Assembly: GCA_017626495.1 (NCBI GenBank)
Contig: JAGAIP010000005.1
Span: 62,001 to 126,000 of the forward strand
DNA: 64,000 bases
Reading direction: 5' to 3'
DNA from: Clostridia bacterium
GTDB lineage: Bacteria; Bacillota; Clostridia; Christensenellales; Borkfalkiaceae
The position numbers and the translations under genes are program-made. Below the pieces are notes generated by a model that ran no database searches, had not been told where the DNA came from, and saw nothing but the letters and a program-made list of their open reading frames with translations. This document shows, in pieces, positions 15,638 through 25,500 of the stretch; within the stretch, counting starts at the first letter, position 1; each line of letters begins with the position of its first letter.

Positions 15638-15942
15638 TGTCTGATCTCCATAATCGAATCGAGTTTGCAGATGAGGAACAACTTTTTGATGTTGGGTTGA
15701 AGATGTTCCAAAACGACTTTTTTTCCGTCCGCAAGGAGCATTTTTCTGATTTTTACCAGCGTGCCGAGCGTGGTGGAGTCGATAAAGGACAGCTCCGCGC
15801 AGGAAAAACAAATATCTGCGGGAGACGCGCCGTACGCCTGTTCCACCGCCTCGCGGAATTCGTCCGCATTGCCCGAATGAATCTCCCCCGAAAGGGTAAT
15901 CAATAACGCGTTATCTTTTCTTTCGATCTGTACTTCGTTCAT
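15634..15942 (-). CDS. STAS-domain anti-anti-sigma factor (RsbV/SpoIIAA-like)
   Basis: The 102-residue protein is a single STAS domain: LLITLSGEIHSGNADEFRE (about residues 13-31), CFSCAELSFIDSTTLGTLVK with the likely phosphorylated Ser in FIDSTTLG (about 53-60), and a C-terminal helix. When dephosphorylated, such proteins bind the anti-sigma kinase and free the sigma factor. The start is set by GGAGG ten bases upstream. It is the first gene of the four-gene module. The phosphatase needed for activation is not in this window. Confidence 0.88.
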   Translation of the reverse strand: MNEVQIERKDNALLITLSGEIHSGNADEFREAVEQAYGASPADICFSCAELSFIDSTTLGTLVKIRKMLLADGKKVVLEHLQPNIKKLFLICKLDSIMEIRQ

Positions 15943-16081
15943 GGTCAGACCTCCGTGATGAATGTTCGGAACCTGCGAAAAAACCGTCCCGAAACTTGTC
16001 TTATCTATAATATAACACAATTTCCTATGATTTGAAACAGTTTTTCGAAAAAAGGGATTGAAATTTCTGTCCGAGCTTTTA

Positions 16082-16111
16082 TTGACAGTGTGAAAAGAGA
16101 TATGGTATAAT
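16082..16111 (+). promoter_or_regulatory. Citrate synthase promoter
   Basis: TTGACA (16082-16087), 18-bp spacer, TATAAT (16106-16111). It is divergent from the STAS gene. Confidence 0.82.
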
Positions 16112-16150
16112 GAGTTATCATTCGGGAAAATGATGAAAGGAGGCAACACT

Positions 16151-17524
16151 ATGGATTTTAATGAACCAAAAGATTTGAGCGAGTACTCGAAGCGAATCGA
16201 ATACCTCGCGGAAATCACGGCGAAAAACAGTAGCATCGACCCTTCCTTATATTCGATCTATGACGTAAAAAGAGGACTCAGAGAAAACAACGGCAAAGGC
16301 GTCCTCTGCGGACTCACGGAAATTTCGGAAGTCAACGCATGGCGCATGATCGACGGCGTAAAAACGCCCGTCGACGGAAGTCTCCGTTTCCGCGGCGTAG
16401 ACGTAAAAGATCTGGTCAAAAACTGCGTTCTCGAAAAGAGATTCGGATTCGAAGAGACCGTCTATCTCCTCCTGTTCGGCGAGCTTCCCTCTCAGAAGGA
16501 ACTGGATGATTTTATCCCCTTTCTCCGCGAGCTCTGTATCCTTCCCAAAAACTTCCTGCGCGACGTCATTCTCAAAAAACCCTGCAAAGACATCATGAAC
16601 ATGATGTCGAGATGCGTTTTAAGCCTCTACGCTTACGACCCGAATCCCGACGATACGTCCCGTGAAAACGTACTGCGTCAATCTTTACAGCTCATCGCTC
16701 AGCTCCCCAGACTCGCCATTTACAGCTACCGCGCCTATCAGTATTACGCGACGGAAAGCGGCTCTCTCATCATTCACAAACCGCGTGAAGATTATTCTTT
16801 TGCACAGAATATCTTACATATGCTCCGCAAAAACAGTCAGTTTACCGACCTCGAAGCGCGTATCCTCGATATCTGCCTGATTCTTCACGCAGAACACGGC
16901 GGCGGCAACAACTCCACCTTTACGACGCACGTCGTAACCTCTTCCGGTACGGACACCTATTCGTCCCTCGTCGCTTCCCTCGGCTCCCTCAAAGGCCCGA
17001 AACACGGCGGCGCGAACCTCAAAGTCATCGAAATGTTCGACAATATCAAGGAGACGCTTCCCGATTGGTCGGAATCCACCGTACGCGATTACGTCAGAAA
17101 GATTCTGGACAAAGAGGCGTTCGACAGGACGGGGCTCGTCTACGGTATGGGACACGCGGTCTATACGCTGTCCGATCCGCGCGCGGAGATTTTGAAATCG
17201 TTTGCAGGCAAGCTTGCGATCGAAAAGGGAAGAGAGGAAGAGTTCGAGCTCTACAACACCGTTGCCAAAGTTTCCACGGAGCTTATCATGGAGAACAGAA
17301 ACGTCGTGAAGGCGGTCAGCCCCAACGTGGATTTCTATTCGGGTTTCGTCTATCAGATGCTTTCCCTTCCCAAAGCGCTCTATACGCCGCTGTTTGCCAT
17401 CTCCCGTATCGCGGGCTGGTCGGCGCACCGCATGGAAGAGATCGTAAACGGCAACAAAATCATTCGCCCCGCATACGAATGCGTGGCTCCTCAAAAGCCC
17501 TATGTTCCTATCGCGCAACGTTAA
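16151..17524 (+). CDS. gltA: Citrate synthase
   Basis: The 457-residue enzyme condenses acetyl-CoA and oxaloacetate to citrate. The start MDFNEP is set by AAAGGAGG. Catalytic residues are visible: His in ILHAEHGGGNNSTFT (about residue 246), His in GLVYGMGHAVY (about 334) and Asp in AVSPNVDFYSG (about 393). The KGPKHGGAN CoA/oxaloacetate loop is intact. It is a long form for the family. No aconitase or isocitrate dehydrogenase is adjacent, so the pathway role here may be glutamate synthesis by a partial TCA cycle. Its 3' end overlaps an unrelated envelope gene. Confidence 0.94.
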   Translation: MDFNEPKDLSEYSKRIEYLAEITAKNSSIDPSLYSIYDVKRGLRENNGKGVLCGLTEISEVNAWRMIDGVKTPVDGSLRFRGVDVKDLVKNCVLEKRFGFEETVYLLLFGELPSQKELDDFIPFLRELCILPKNFLRDVILKKPCKDIMNMMSRCVLSLYAYDPNPDDTSRENVLRQSLQLIAQLPRLAIYSYRAYQYYATESGSLIIHKPREDYSFAQNILHMLRKNSQFTDLEARILDICLILHAEHGGGNNSTFTTHVVTSSGTDTYSSLVASLGSLKGPKHGGANLKVIEMFDNIKETLPDWSESTVRDYVRKILDKEAFDRTGLVYGMGHAVYTLSDPRAEILKSFAGKLAIEKGREEEFELYNTVAKVSTELIMENRNVVKAVSPNVDFYSGFVYQMLSLPKALYTPLFAISRIAGWSAHRMEEIVNGNKIIRPAYECVAPQKPYVPIAQR

Positions 17525-19148
17525 AAACACATTATTCGGCATTTGCCTGACGGGCGTCCTGCTATTTACAGGTACCCCCGTTTCGGCGCGTGCCGATTCT
17601 TTTTCTCCGACCGTAATTTCTTCGGCAAAAGACCTCGTCGCCTTCTCCGACGCGGTCAATCGGGGAAAGACGTACGAAAACGAGACGGTCATTCTCGCAA
17701 ACGACGTCGACGTCAGCGGAATCGATTTCACGCCCATCGGAGAATTTACCTCCCCCTTCTCCTTTATGGGGGTATTTGAGGGAAACGGACACACCATCGA
17801 AGGATTGACCATTCTCGATAAAACGCACACGGAAAACAACGGCTTATTCGGAAAACTCGGCGGAACGGTGCAGAACCTGACCGTAAAGGGATACGTTCAG
17901 GGCAACTGTTGCGGAGGCATCACGAGCCACGTGGTGGGACACGCGCAGATCATGAATTGCGCCGCATTCGTCACCTTAGAGGCAAACCGCGGCGGCGGAA
18001 TCGGAGACAATTTATCGACCGCAGACGTCATCTCCTGTTATTCCGACTCGACGAACCTCGGCGCGCCGGCCCTGCTCGTCTCCTATCAGGCGCACCTCGT
18101 GTACCGCTGCGCGTCTACTTCCTATCTTACGGACGTCGCGCAGACGACGCTCACCGAGGGCTGTATCGAGCTTGCGGACGGCAACGTGGACGCGTTCTTC
18201 GCCGAGGTGCAAGAGCTCCTTTGGAAGGACGGTTACGGACCGTTCAGAACGTGGAAAGACAACGCTCCGTGCGGCGAACTCTACGAAAACGATCATACCT
18301 TCCGCGGAAAAGGAACGCGCTCGTCGCCCTATCTCATAAGCTCCGTTGAAGATTTCGCCTCGCTGAGAAACAGAGTCAACGGCGGAGAGACCTTCCGCGG
18401 AAAACACTTCCTGCAAACGGAAGATTTAGACTTTTCGGGAATCAGAAATATCCCCGTCGCGCTCTACGATACCGAGAACACCTTTGACGGAACTTACGAC
18501 GGCGGCGGTCACGTCATGAAAAACTTCAAGATGGATTCCCTCTATCACGGAGGAAGAAACGCGCTCTTCGGCAACCTTTCCGGCATCGTCAAAAATCTCG
18601 GCATGGAGAGCGGAAGTATTTACGGCGCGTTTGCAAGTTCCTTTGCGCACCGCGCAAAGGCGAGAAAGGCGACGATCGTCAACTGCTATTCCCGTCTCGA
18701 CCTGCAAGGCGAAGTGCGCGCCGCGGCGATCACCGATAATTTCACGGGGCTCGTGGTGGGCTGTCTGTATCTGCACGATACCGTCGATTTCCCCTTTACC
18801 GCATACAACGTAACGACGCTCGCCTTCTCCTATCACGCAGGCGAACAGATCATTTTAGAAGGCACGTCCGAATTCGAGCCCATCGACTGCTATCTTCTCT
18901 CGGCGCTCGGCGAGGGAGAGCTGAACGAAAAGCTCTATCGAAATTTACCTGCCGTTGCCGAAACGAGCGGCGTGAAACTGTCCTCCCTCTATCACATGAC
19001 GGAGAACGGATTCGGCGAAAAAGTCAGACTGAGCGATTATTCTGCGGCGCATTATCTTTCCGTCTACAAATATGAACTGATCGGCGTGGTCGCACTCGTC
19101 GGAGCCGCCATCATTCTCGCCCTCTGCAAAGACAGGAGGAAACCATGA
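17502..19148 (+). CDS. Exported beta-helix (GLUG-like) protein with C-terminal membrane anchor
   Basis: The 548-residue protein has a signal peptide (about residues 8-31, cleavage near ARA-DS). Two repeated lobes each have 'xxPYLISSxxDLxAFxxxVNxGxTFxGxxxxLxxDxDxSG' followed by GxFxGNGHxIxxL and GLFGxLxGxVxNLxVxG, the pattern of GLUG/beta-helix surface proteins. A membrane helix ends the protein (about 521-541, ELIGVVALVGAAIILAL) with a positive tail. It starts inside the last 23 bases of citrate synthase and has no clear ribosome-binding site, so translation may depend on the upstream gene. Function unknown; ligand binding or surface attachment is likely. Confidence 0.72.
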   Translation: MFLSRNVKNTLFGICLTGVLLFTGTPVSARADSFSPTVISSAKDLVAFSDAVNRGKTYENETVILANDVDVSGIDFTPIGEFTSPFSFMGVFEGNGHTIEGLTILDKTHTENNGLFGKLGGTVQNLTVKGYVQGNCCGGITSHVVGHAQIMNCAAFVTLEANRGGGIGDNLSTADVISCYSDSTNLGAPALLVSYQAHLVYRCASTSYLTDVAQTTLTEGCIELADGNVDAFFAEVQELLWKDGYGPFRTWKDNAPCGELYENDHTFRGKGTRSSPYLISSVEDFASLRNRVNGGETFRGKHFLQTEDLDFSGIRNIPVALYDTENTFDGTYDGGGHVMKNFKMDSLYHGGRNALFGNLSGIVKNLGMESGSIYGAFASSFAHRAKARKATIVNCYSRLDLQGEVRAAAITDNFTGLVVGCLYLHDTVDFPFTAYNVTTLAFSYHAGEQIILEGTSEFEPIDCYLLSALGEGELNEKLYRNLPAVAETSGVKLSSLYHMTENGFGEKVRLSDYSAAHYLSVYKYELIGVVALVGAAIILALCKDRRKP

Positions 19149-20401
19149 AAAAACAAAAAGTAAACGTCATTTTCATTGCTCTTCTCCTTGCGGCGGCGCT
19201 GGTATTCGTCGTACAGGCGGCAATCTGGGGAATGAAAGAACCCTACGTCTTTGCATTTCCGCTTTTCCGCGATATTCGGGAAATTCCCTTTGCCGATTAC
19301 TGGCACGTCAATTTTATCGTACACGACAACAGCCCCTATTACGGAGATATGTCGAGCTATCCCCCTCTCGTGCTCGTATTCGCGCGCATCTTCGCCGCTT
19401 TCGCCGATTACACGGACGGGTATGAGACGGTTTACCTCGACGGAGGCACGGGCGCTACGGTATCGCTATATCTCTTTTTCCTTGTATTTGCGTTCCTCTA
19501 CGCACTGCTTATCTTCCGCATTCTCGAAAAAAAGGGATTTTCCCTTCCCGTTCAGATCGCGTTCGTCGTCGCATCCTTCTTCACGATGGGACTCGTCTAT
19601 AATTTCGAACGCGGAAATTACGTCTTATACGCGCTCCTCCCCGCCCTGTTCTTCTTCGGATATTACGATTCCGAAAAAGCGTGGCTGAGAGAACTTGCCT
19701 ATATCTGTCTGGGCATTGCGACGGGAATCAAACTCTATCCCGCGCTCTTTGCGCTCATTCTGCTCCACGAAAGAAAATTTTTCCCTTTCTTTCGTTGCGT
19801 GGCGTACTCCCTGCTCTCCCTGTTCGTACCTTTCTTTTTCCTCGACCGCGGACTTGCCAACATTCACCAGTTTATACGCTGGCTCGTCTCCTTTGCGGTA
19901 TGGCAGGCGGAATACGGATATAACTATTCCATTACGAACTTCCTCGCCATCATGGCGTCCTTTTTCGGAGGCGCACCCCTTGCGGAAGCGGACGTGAGCG
20001 TGTACAACGTGTACCCGTATATCGTCGTGGCGCTGTCCCTTCTTTCGGGACTGTTTGCGAACAAAAAATACAAGGTATTTCTAGGCGCGTCGATCGCGAT
20101 GATCCTCTTCCCTAATCCGAGTTTCTACTATTCGGCGTCGTTTTTGATCTTAACCATGATCGCCTTTCTGGCGGAAGAAAAGAAAGACGCCTGGGATATT
20201 GCGTACATGGCGCTCCTCGTCCTCTCCGTCGCTCCCGTCTATATGGGAACGGTGGACGCAGACTATTCCCTCTACGTCAATCAATTCGTAGAGACGATCG
20301 CGATGATTCTCATGATGTTCCTGCTCGTCGCAGATACCCTCGTACATCGCATCCCGCCTATTATTACGAAAAATAAAAACTGTATCAAGAAAGCGGCTTG
20401 A
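19145..20401 (+). CDS. Polytopic membrane protein, GT-C/DUF2029 (GT87)-like
   Basis: The 418-residue protein has about ten hydrophobic segments. A motif GIATGIKLYPALFALILLHE near residue 192 is characteristic of GT87/DUF2029 polyprenol-dependent mannosyltransferases (usual form '..lAxxiKpyP..l'). Acidic residues after the first helix ('FRDIREIPFADYWHVNF') are placed like the catalytic loop of GT-C enzymes. It overlaps the preceding exported protein by four bases (ATGA), suggesting the two act together, perhaps on envelope glycans; this is inference. A terminator follows. Confidence 0.65.
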   Translation: MKKQKVNVIFIALLLAAALVFVVQAAIWGMKEPYVFAFPLFRDIREIPFADYWHVNFIVHDNSPYYGDMSSYPPLVLVFARIFAAFADYTDGYETVYLDGGTGATVSLYLFFLVFAFLYALLIFRILEKKGFSLPVQIAFVVASFFTMGLVYNFERGNYVLYALLPALFFFGYYDSEKAWLRELAYICLGIATGIKLYPALFALILLHERKFFPFFRCVAYSLLSLFVPFFFLDRGLANIHQFIRWLVSFAVWQAEYGYNYSITNFLAIMASFFGGAPLAEADVSVYNVYPYIVVALSLLSGLFANKKYKVFLGASIAMILFPNPSFYYSASFLILTMIAFLAEEKKDAWDIAYMALLVLSVAPVYMGTVDADYSLYVNQFVETIAMILMMFLLVADTLVHRIPPIITKNKNCIKKAA

Positions 20402-20424
20402 ATCCCGTAAGCCGCTTTCTTTTT
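20391..20424 (+). terminator. Terminator after the GT-C-like gene
   Basis: AAGCGGCTT / AAGCCGCTT stem followed by TTCTTTTT, overlapping the end of the coding sequence. Confidence 0.85.
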
Positions 20425-20445
20425 CACATAATTTTCACAAAAGCA

Positions 20446-20474
20446 TTGACAATGTCATAAAAATTTATTATAAT
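20446..20474 (+). promoter_or_regulatory. degV promoter
   Basis: TTGACA (20446-20451), 17-bp spacer, TATAAT (20469-20474). Confidence 0.88.
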
Positions 20475-20507
20475 CAAAGAGAAATATGTCAAACAAAGGA
20501 GAAAACA

Positions 20508-21377
20508 ATGTTTCAACTTTTTATTGATAGCGATTGCGACTTCACTCCCGAACTTGCCGAACAGTACGGTTACCGCCTCATCAGCATGCCCTATTCCTTC
20601 GACGGAAACGAGGTATTCCCCTACGTCGATTTCGATACGTTCGATTACCATACCTTCTACGATACGCTCCGTTCGGGAAAAATGGCAAAGACGAGCGCAA
20701 TCAGCGAAGAATCCTACAAGGAGTATTTTGAACCCGAATTTCAAGCAGGCAAGGATATCGTGTACGTTCACTTCTCCTCAGCCATGTCCGCAACCTTTAC
20801 GGGCATGAGACACGCGGTGGACGAACTCCTCGCAAAATATCCCGAGCGCAAATTCTATGCCATCGACACGAAAGCCATCAGCATCTGCTCAAACCTCATC
20901 GCAAGGGAAATCAGCGACCTTGCCAAAGCGGGAAAAACACCCGAAGAGCTCGTGGAATGGGCAAAAACCGAAGTCGATAAATATGCCGTCTATTTCTTCG
21001 CGGACGATCTTAAATTCTTTGCAAAGAGCGGACGCGTATCCAACATCACAGCCGTTATGGGCGGTCTGCTCGGCATTCGCCCTATCATTTACATAGGTTC
21101 GGACGGAAAGATGGTTTCCATCGACAAGGCAAAGGGAAAGAAACAAGCTGTTTCCAAAGTCATGAATTACGTCACTCAGCTGCAAGACGACATCAAGGCG
21201 CATAAGGTACTCATCGCGCAGGCGGACGCCATGGAACTCGCGCAGCTGCTCGCAGACAAGCTCAGAGAGACGTTCGGCGACGATCTCGATATTGAAATCC
21301 TTCCCGTCAACCCTACCGCAGGCGCGCATTGCGGTCCCGACTGCGTAGGCGTATGCTTCCACGCAATTCACAGATAA
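20508..21377 (+). CDS. DegV-family fatty-acid-binding protein
   Basis: A 289-residue two-lobed protein that binds a single fatty acid; FakB-type members present it to the FakA kinase. Signatures: IDSDCDFTPELAEQYGY (residues 6-22), the lipid-contact MAKTSAISEESY (about 60-71, Ser/Thr of the usual KTSQPS), VYVHFSSAMSATFTGM, RVSNITAVMGGLLGIRPI and AHCGPDCVGV. The AAAGGAG ribosome-binding site is good. It is followed four bases later by a GNAT protein gene, so cotranscribed. FakA is not in this window. Confidence 0.92.
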   Translation: MFQLFIDSDCDFTPELAEQYGYRLISMPYSFDGNEVFPYVDFDTFDYHTFYDTLRSGKMAKTSAISEESYKEYFEPEFQAGKDIVYVHFSSAMSATFTGMRHAVDELLAKYPERKFYAIDTKAISICSNLIAREISDLAKAGKTPEELVEWAKTEVDKYAVYFFADDLKFFAKSGRVSNITAVMGGLLGIRPIIYIGSDGKMVSIDKAKGKKQAVSKVMNYVTQLQDDIKAHKVLIAQADAMELAQLLADKLRETFGDDLDIEILPVNPTAGAHCGPDCVGVCFHAIHR

Positions 21378-21380
21378 GTT

Positions 21381-22523
21381 ATGATTCAAGTTACAGAAGT
21401 CAAAACAAAGAAACAAATCAAGGAATTCATCGAATTTCCCCTTCGCCTGTATAAAGGCGTTCCCTCGTTCGTTCCTCCCCTTTACGCGGATGAAAAATCG
21501 CTCTTCTCCGATCGATGTATCTATAACGATCAAGCGGAGACAGTCTTTTTCCTCGCAACAAAGGACGGAAAAACGGTAGGCAGAATTTCGGGGATCTTAC
21601 AGCGCAGCGCCAACAAAAAATGGAATCAGAAGCGCGTCCGTTTCACGAGATTCGACGCGATCGACGATCCGGAAGTCGCGCACGCACTCTTTGATAAACT
21701 CGAATCCTGGGCGAAAGCCAAGGGTATGGAGGAAATCGTAGGACTTCTCGGCTACTCCGACATGGACAGAGAGGGGCTCCTCATCGAGGGCTTCGACGAG
21801 CCGTCCACCTTCGAAGAGCAATACAATTACCCGTACTATCAGGCGCTCATCGAGGGTTGCGGATTCGATAAAGAAGTCGATTGGCTCGAACATCAGCTCC
21901 GCGCGCCCAAAGTGCTCGACGAACGCTTCCGCACCATCAGCGAGAAGATGATGCAAAAATACAATCTTCACATGTGCGCAGAGACGAATACGAACGTCTT
22001 TCTCAAAAAGTATGCCGATCAGTTCTTTGAGATCATCGATCTCACCTACGGCGACCTCTATCAAACGGTTCCCTTCACCGACGCCATGAAAAAGAGCCTC
22101 ATCGCTAGTTTTCGTATGATTATCGACATGCGGTTCGTGCGCGTCATTCTCGATGAGAACGACCGTATCGTTTGCTTCGGTCTCTGTTTCCCCGCCATCG
22201 GAAAAGCGCTCCAAAAGTCGGGCGGCAGACTTACCCTTCCCGCAATCTTCAAGGTTTTGAAGACGGTCAAACACCCCGAAGTCATCGATCTGGGACTTGT
22301 GGGCGTTCTTCCCGAGTATGCTAAGAAAGGAATCGTTACCATGTTCATCTGGGAGATGATGAAAATGCTCTCCGATCACGGCGTGGAATACCTCGAAACC
22401 AACCTCAATCTGGAAGAAAATTACAGCATCCGCAATTTGTGGAAAAACTTCGACGTGCGTCAACACAAACGCCGCAGGTCTTTCCTCAAAAAACTGACGA
22501 CGGAAGAACCTTCCGAATCCTGA
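21381..22523 (+). CDS. GNAT-superfamily acetyltransferase-like protein
   Basis: The 380-residue protein belongs to the group with N-terminal 'EFIEFPLRLYKGVPSFVPPL' and C-terminal GNAT-fold region 'VIDLGLVGVLPEYAKKGIVTMFIWEMMK', where EYAKKGI replaces the usual Q/RxxGxG/A acetyl-CoA loop. The middle has 'LLGYSDMDREGLLIEGFDEPSTF', typical of large Clostridia and Bacteroidetes GNAT-like proteins with no known substrate. It sits directly after degV in the same direction; a link to fatty-acid metabolism is only inferred from that. Confidence 0.75.
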   Translation: MIQVTEVKTKKQIKEFIEFPLRLYKGVPSFVPPLYADEKSLFSDRCIYNDQAETVFFLATKDGKTVGRISGILQRSANKKWNQKRVRFTRFDAIDDPEVAHALFDKLESWAKAKGMEEIVGLLGYSDMDREGLLIEGFDEPSTFEEQYNYPYYQALIEGCGFDKEVDWLEHQLRAPKVLDERFRTISEKMMQKYNLHMCAETNTNVFLKKYADQFFEIIDLTYGDLYQTVPFTDAMKKSLIASFRMIIDMRFVRVILDENDRIVCFGLCFPAIGKALQKSGGRLTLPAIFKVLKTVKHPEVIDLGLVGVLPEYAKKGIVTMFIWEMMKMLSDHGVEYLETNLNLEENYSIRNLWKNFDVRQHKRRRSFLKKLTTEEPSES

Positions 22524-22542
22524 CAAATTACAGACAGTCGAA

Positions 22543-22574
22543 AACCCCGAAAGCAGATTGCTTTCGGGGTTCTT
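22543..22574 (+). terminator. Terminator after degV/GNAT genes
   Basis: AACCCCGAAAGC / GCTTTCGGGGTT stem with a short T-poor tail. The same hairpin read on the minus strand may also stop the large lipoprotein transcript ending at 22585. Confidence 0.75.
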
Positions 22575-22584
22575 GCTATATTGC

Positions 22585-25500
22585 TTAGGAGATGCTGTTC
22601 GTAACGGTAAAGCCCGTTGTGGAATTGTAGGAAAAGACGTTCCACGTCCGTCCGCTTCCGCTCGGCACGTAGAAGGTATAATAGGGAGTGGAGGAGTTTC
22701 CGAGATATACCGTTACCGTTGCGCCGGAGTTTGAAAGCACAGAGTTGCCGCCGCCTGAATAATTATGAACATAATAACGATACGTCGTATTGGAAGCAAT
22801 CGTGCTGATCGTGATCGTTTCGGGACCGTATGCGCTCGTATCGTCGACGTCGAGCCTAGCGTTATTCTGCGTTTTATTGCTATAACTAATATGCGTACTG
22901 CCGAACTCAAGATGCGAATCGAGATCGCTGGGAGACGCTCCCCACGTCAGGACGATTCTCAAGGAATTTGCGTTCATCGCGGCGCTGTTGCTGAGCGTGA
23001 TATCGCGGTTGGAAACCGTCTGATTCGCAATGACCGCAACGTTGATGCTCGACGAGCCGTATCTCTGCGCATCCGAAATGCCGCTTCTGTTATCGACGAA
23101 CTGCAACGTATAGTTTCCCGCCTGAATTCCATCCGTACGATAGCTTCCTCCGCTACCCGTCGTAGCCGTACAAACGACGTCGCCCGTCGTATTATTGGAG
23201 CCGGAACGAACGTAGACCGTGATGCCGGAAATGCCGCTACCCGTCGTTGCGTCCTTCGCCGTTCCCGCAATATAGCCGGGCAACAGGGAGGCTTCGCTTA
23301 CGAGGTAAATATTGGCGTTCTGTTGATTGAGCATATTGACCGTGATCGAGCAATTATTCGTAATATAGGAATCCTTGCTCAGCGTAAGCGTATACGTTCC
23401 GTAAGGAATGTTTTCAAACGTGTATTCTCCGCTTGCATTGGTCGTCGCCGATTCGCTCACGGAATTTCCCTGTTCGTCCTGACCGTTCAGTACGATTGCG
23501 ACGTCGGAAAGTCGAGGATTGTTCGTATCGTTCGCGTCTGCGTCCGCCTCGTACACACGTCCCGTTACCTTGGTTGCGATATGCAAACCACAGTCGGTGC
23601 AAACTCCGCCGGAGAAATTGTGTCCCGTCTGAGGCGTAACGTCCGTACGATAGCTGTCCTGACATCTCGAACAGGTATGCAGTACGTATCCCTCGGAAAC
23701 ACAGGATGCGTTTTGTATCGTTTCGCTGTAATCGTGACCGAGCTTTTCAACCACGTTTTCAATATTAATTCTCTGTCCTTCGATCGTGCAATATCCGCGG
23801 AAAACACCGTCTTGGGTACAGCTTGCCTCTGTCCACTCTTCGATCGTATAATTGTCCGCAGAGAGAACGGGCAATGTGACGTCGCGGACGTCTTCGCACC
23901 GATTACAACTTACGCTTGCTTTCCCTGCCTCGCTCTCGGTGGGAAATACAGTAACGCCGACTAAATAGTCATGTCCGAGCTTATCGATCACGCGACTGTC
24001 TTCCAGCGAGCAGAACGAACATCTGGATTTATCATAGCCGTCCTCTTCGCAAGTCGCGTCCCGATGATCGTAGCTTACGAAATTATGGTCGGTTGCAGGA
24101 ACTTCATTTCTTCTCTCGGTGTTTTTGCAAACGGAACATTCAAACAGAACGTATCCGCCGTGTTGACAGGTTGCCGTAACGCGTTCTTTTTCGACGTAAC
24201 CGTGCGCTACGGTCGCATAGTCCGTGCGGTAACTGTCTGCGCAGTCGCGGCAACGGAATACTTCATATCCGCGTTGAACGCAGGTTGGCTCTACGCGTTC
24301 TACCGATTCGTATCTGTGCGCTTTGAGGGGAAGGCTTTCCGTATAGCTCTCTCCGCAGGCACATGCGTACAGAATATGACCTGCCTGAGTGCAAGTGGAT
24401 TCCGTACGCTCCTTGACGATATAAATATGTCTGGTATGCTGAACGTAATCGTCTAATTCGCCCTCTTCAACGATAATGACGAATTCGATGTATAGTTCCG
24501 GAATCTCGATTTCGCAAGCGTCGCCCATAACGATTGCGCCGACGGTTACGGATACGTCAATGGTAAGTTCAATCTCGATGACGTTCGCGATAAAGCTCGA
24601 CACGGAAGAACCTTCCCCAAAGGAAACCTGACTTCCCGACGCCGCTTCGTTTACGATGAACGATTCGACTTCTCCGAGCACGACGATCTCGATGACCGCT
24701 TCGATGACGATATTATAGACGATTGCATCTTGCCCGACCGTAACGGAAGGAGCAATCGTGCCCTGGGACGCGGAAGGAGAAACTTCCACCGCTTGAACGA
24801 ATCCTCCGAGCACGACGTTGACCGTACCCGTGATGTAAATCTGCACGATATTTGCCGTGGGATAGACGATGAAGTCGCCCGTGTTACCCTGCTGAACATT
24901 CGCGCCGACGGAGACGGAAGATACCGTACCGTAAACGTGCGTATAGACGGGCGCGTGAATGGAGACCGCGTTCACGTTTGCAGACTCCTCGATGACCACG
25001 TCGCTTCCTCCTGCGGTATCTTCGACGGTAAAGTCATGGACGAACCCTTTAACCTTAATGACGATCACGACGCGAACTACGATTTTCTGAACGCGCGCTT
25101 CTTGCGCAATGTCGACTTCGCAAGTCTCCTCGCCCTTTTCGGAAGGAGAACCGACGTTCATTTCGCCTACTTCTCCCGCAACTTCGATTTGCGAGACTTG
25201 CCCGACGTCGAGTTTTGTAACGGTTGCGGTTACTCGGATAACGATGCGCATTTTGACCGTCGCGTTCACCTGAGATTCTTTCACGTTGACGGCGTTCACC
25301 TTTCCCGCGATTGTCAGAGAGACGGGAGTGGCAATCGAAACGGATTCCACCTCCGCATTCTCGCCCACTTCGACGGAAGAACCCTGCGCCTCCTCCGTTT
25401 CTTCCACTTCGACGGAGTTTGCTTTACCGAACACGGAAAGCGAAACGCACGAGGAAATCTTAACTTGTTCGACGGTAGCTTCTTCCTCAACGGTAACCGC

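Noticed and set aside
15943..16236. 98-residue N-terminal extension of the STAS gene
   Set aside because: No similarity to the family, and it would run through the promoter region of citrate synthase; GGAGG supports the start at 15942.
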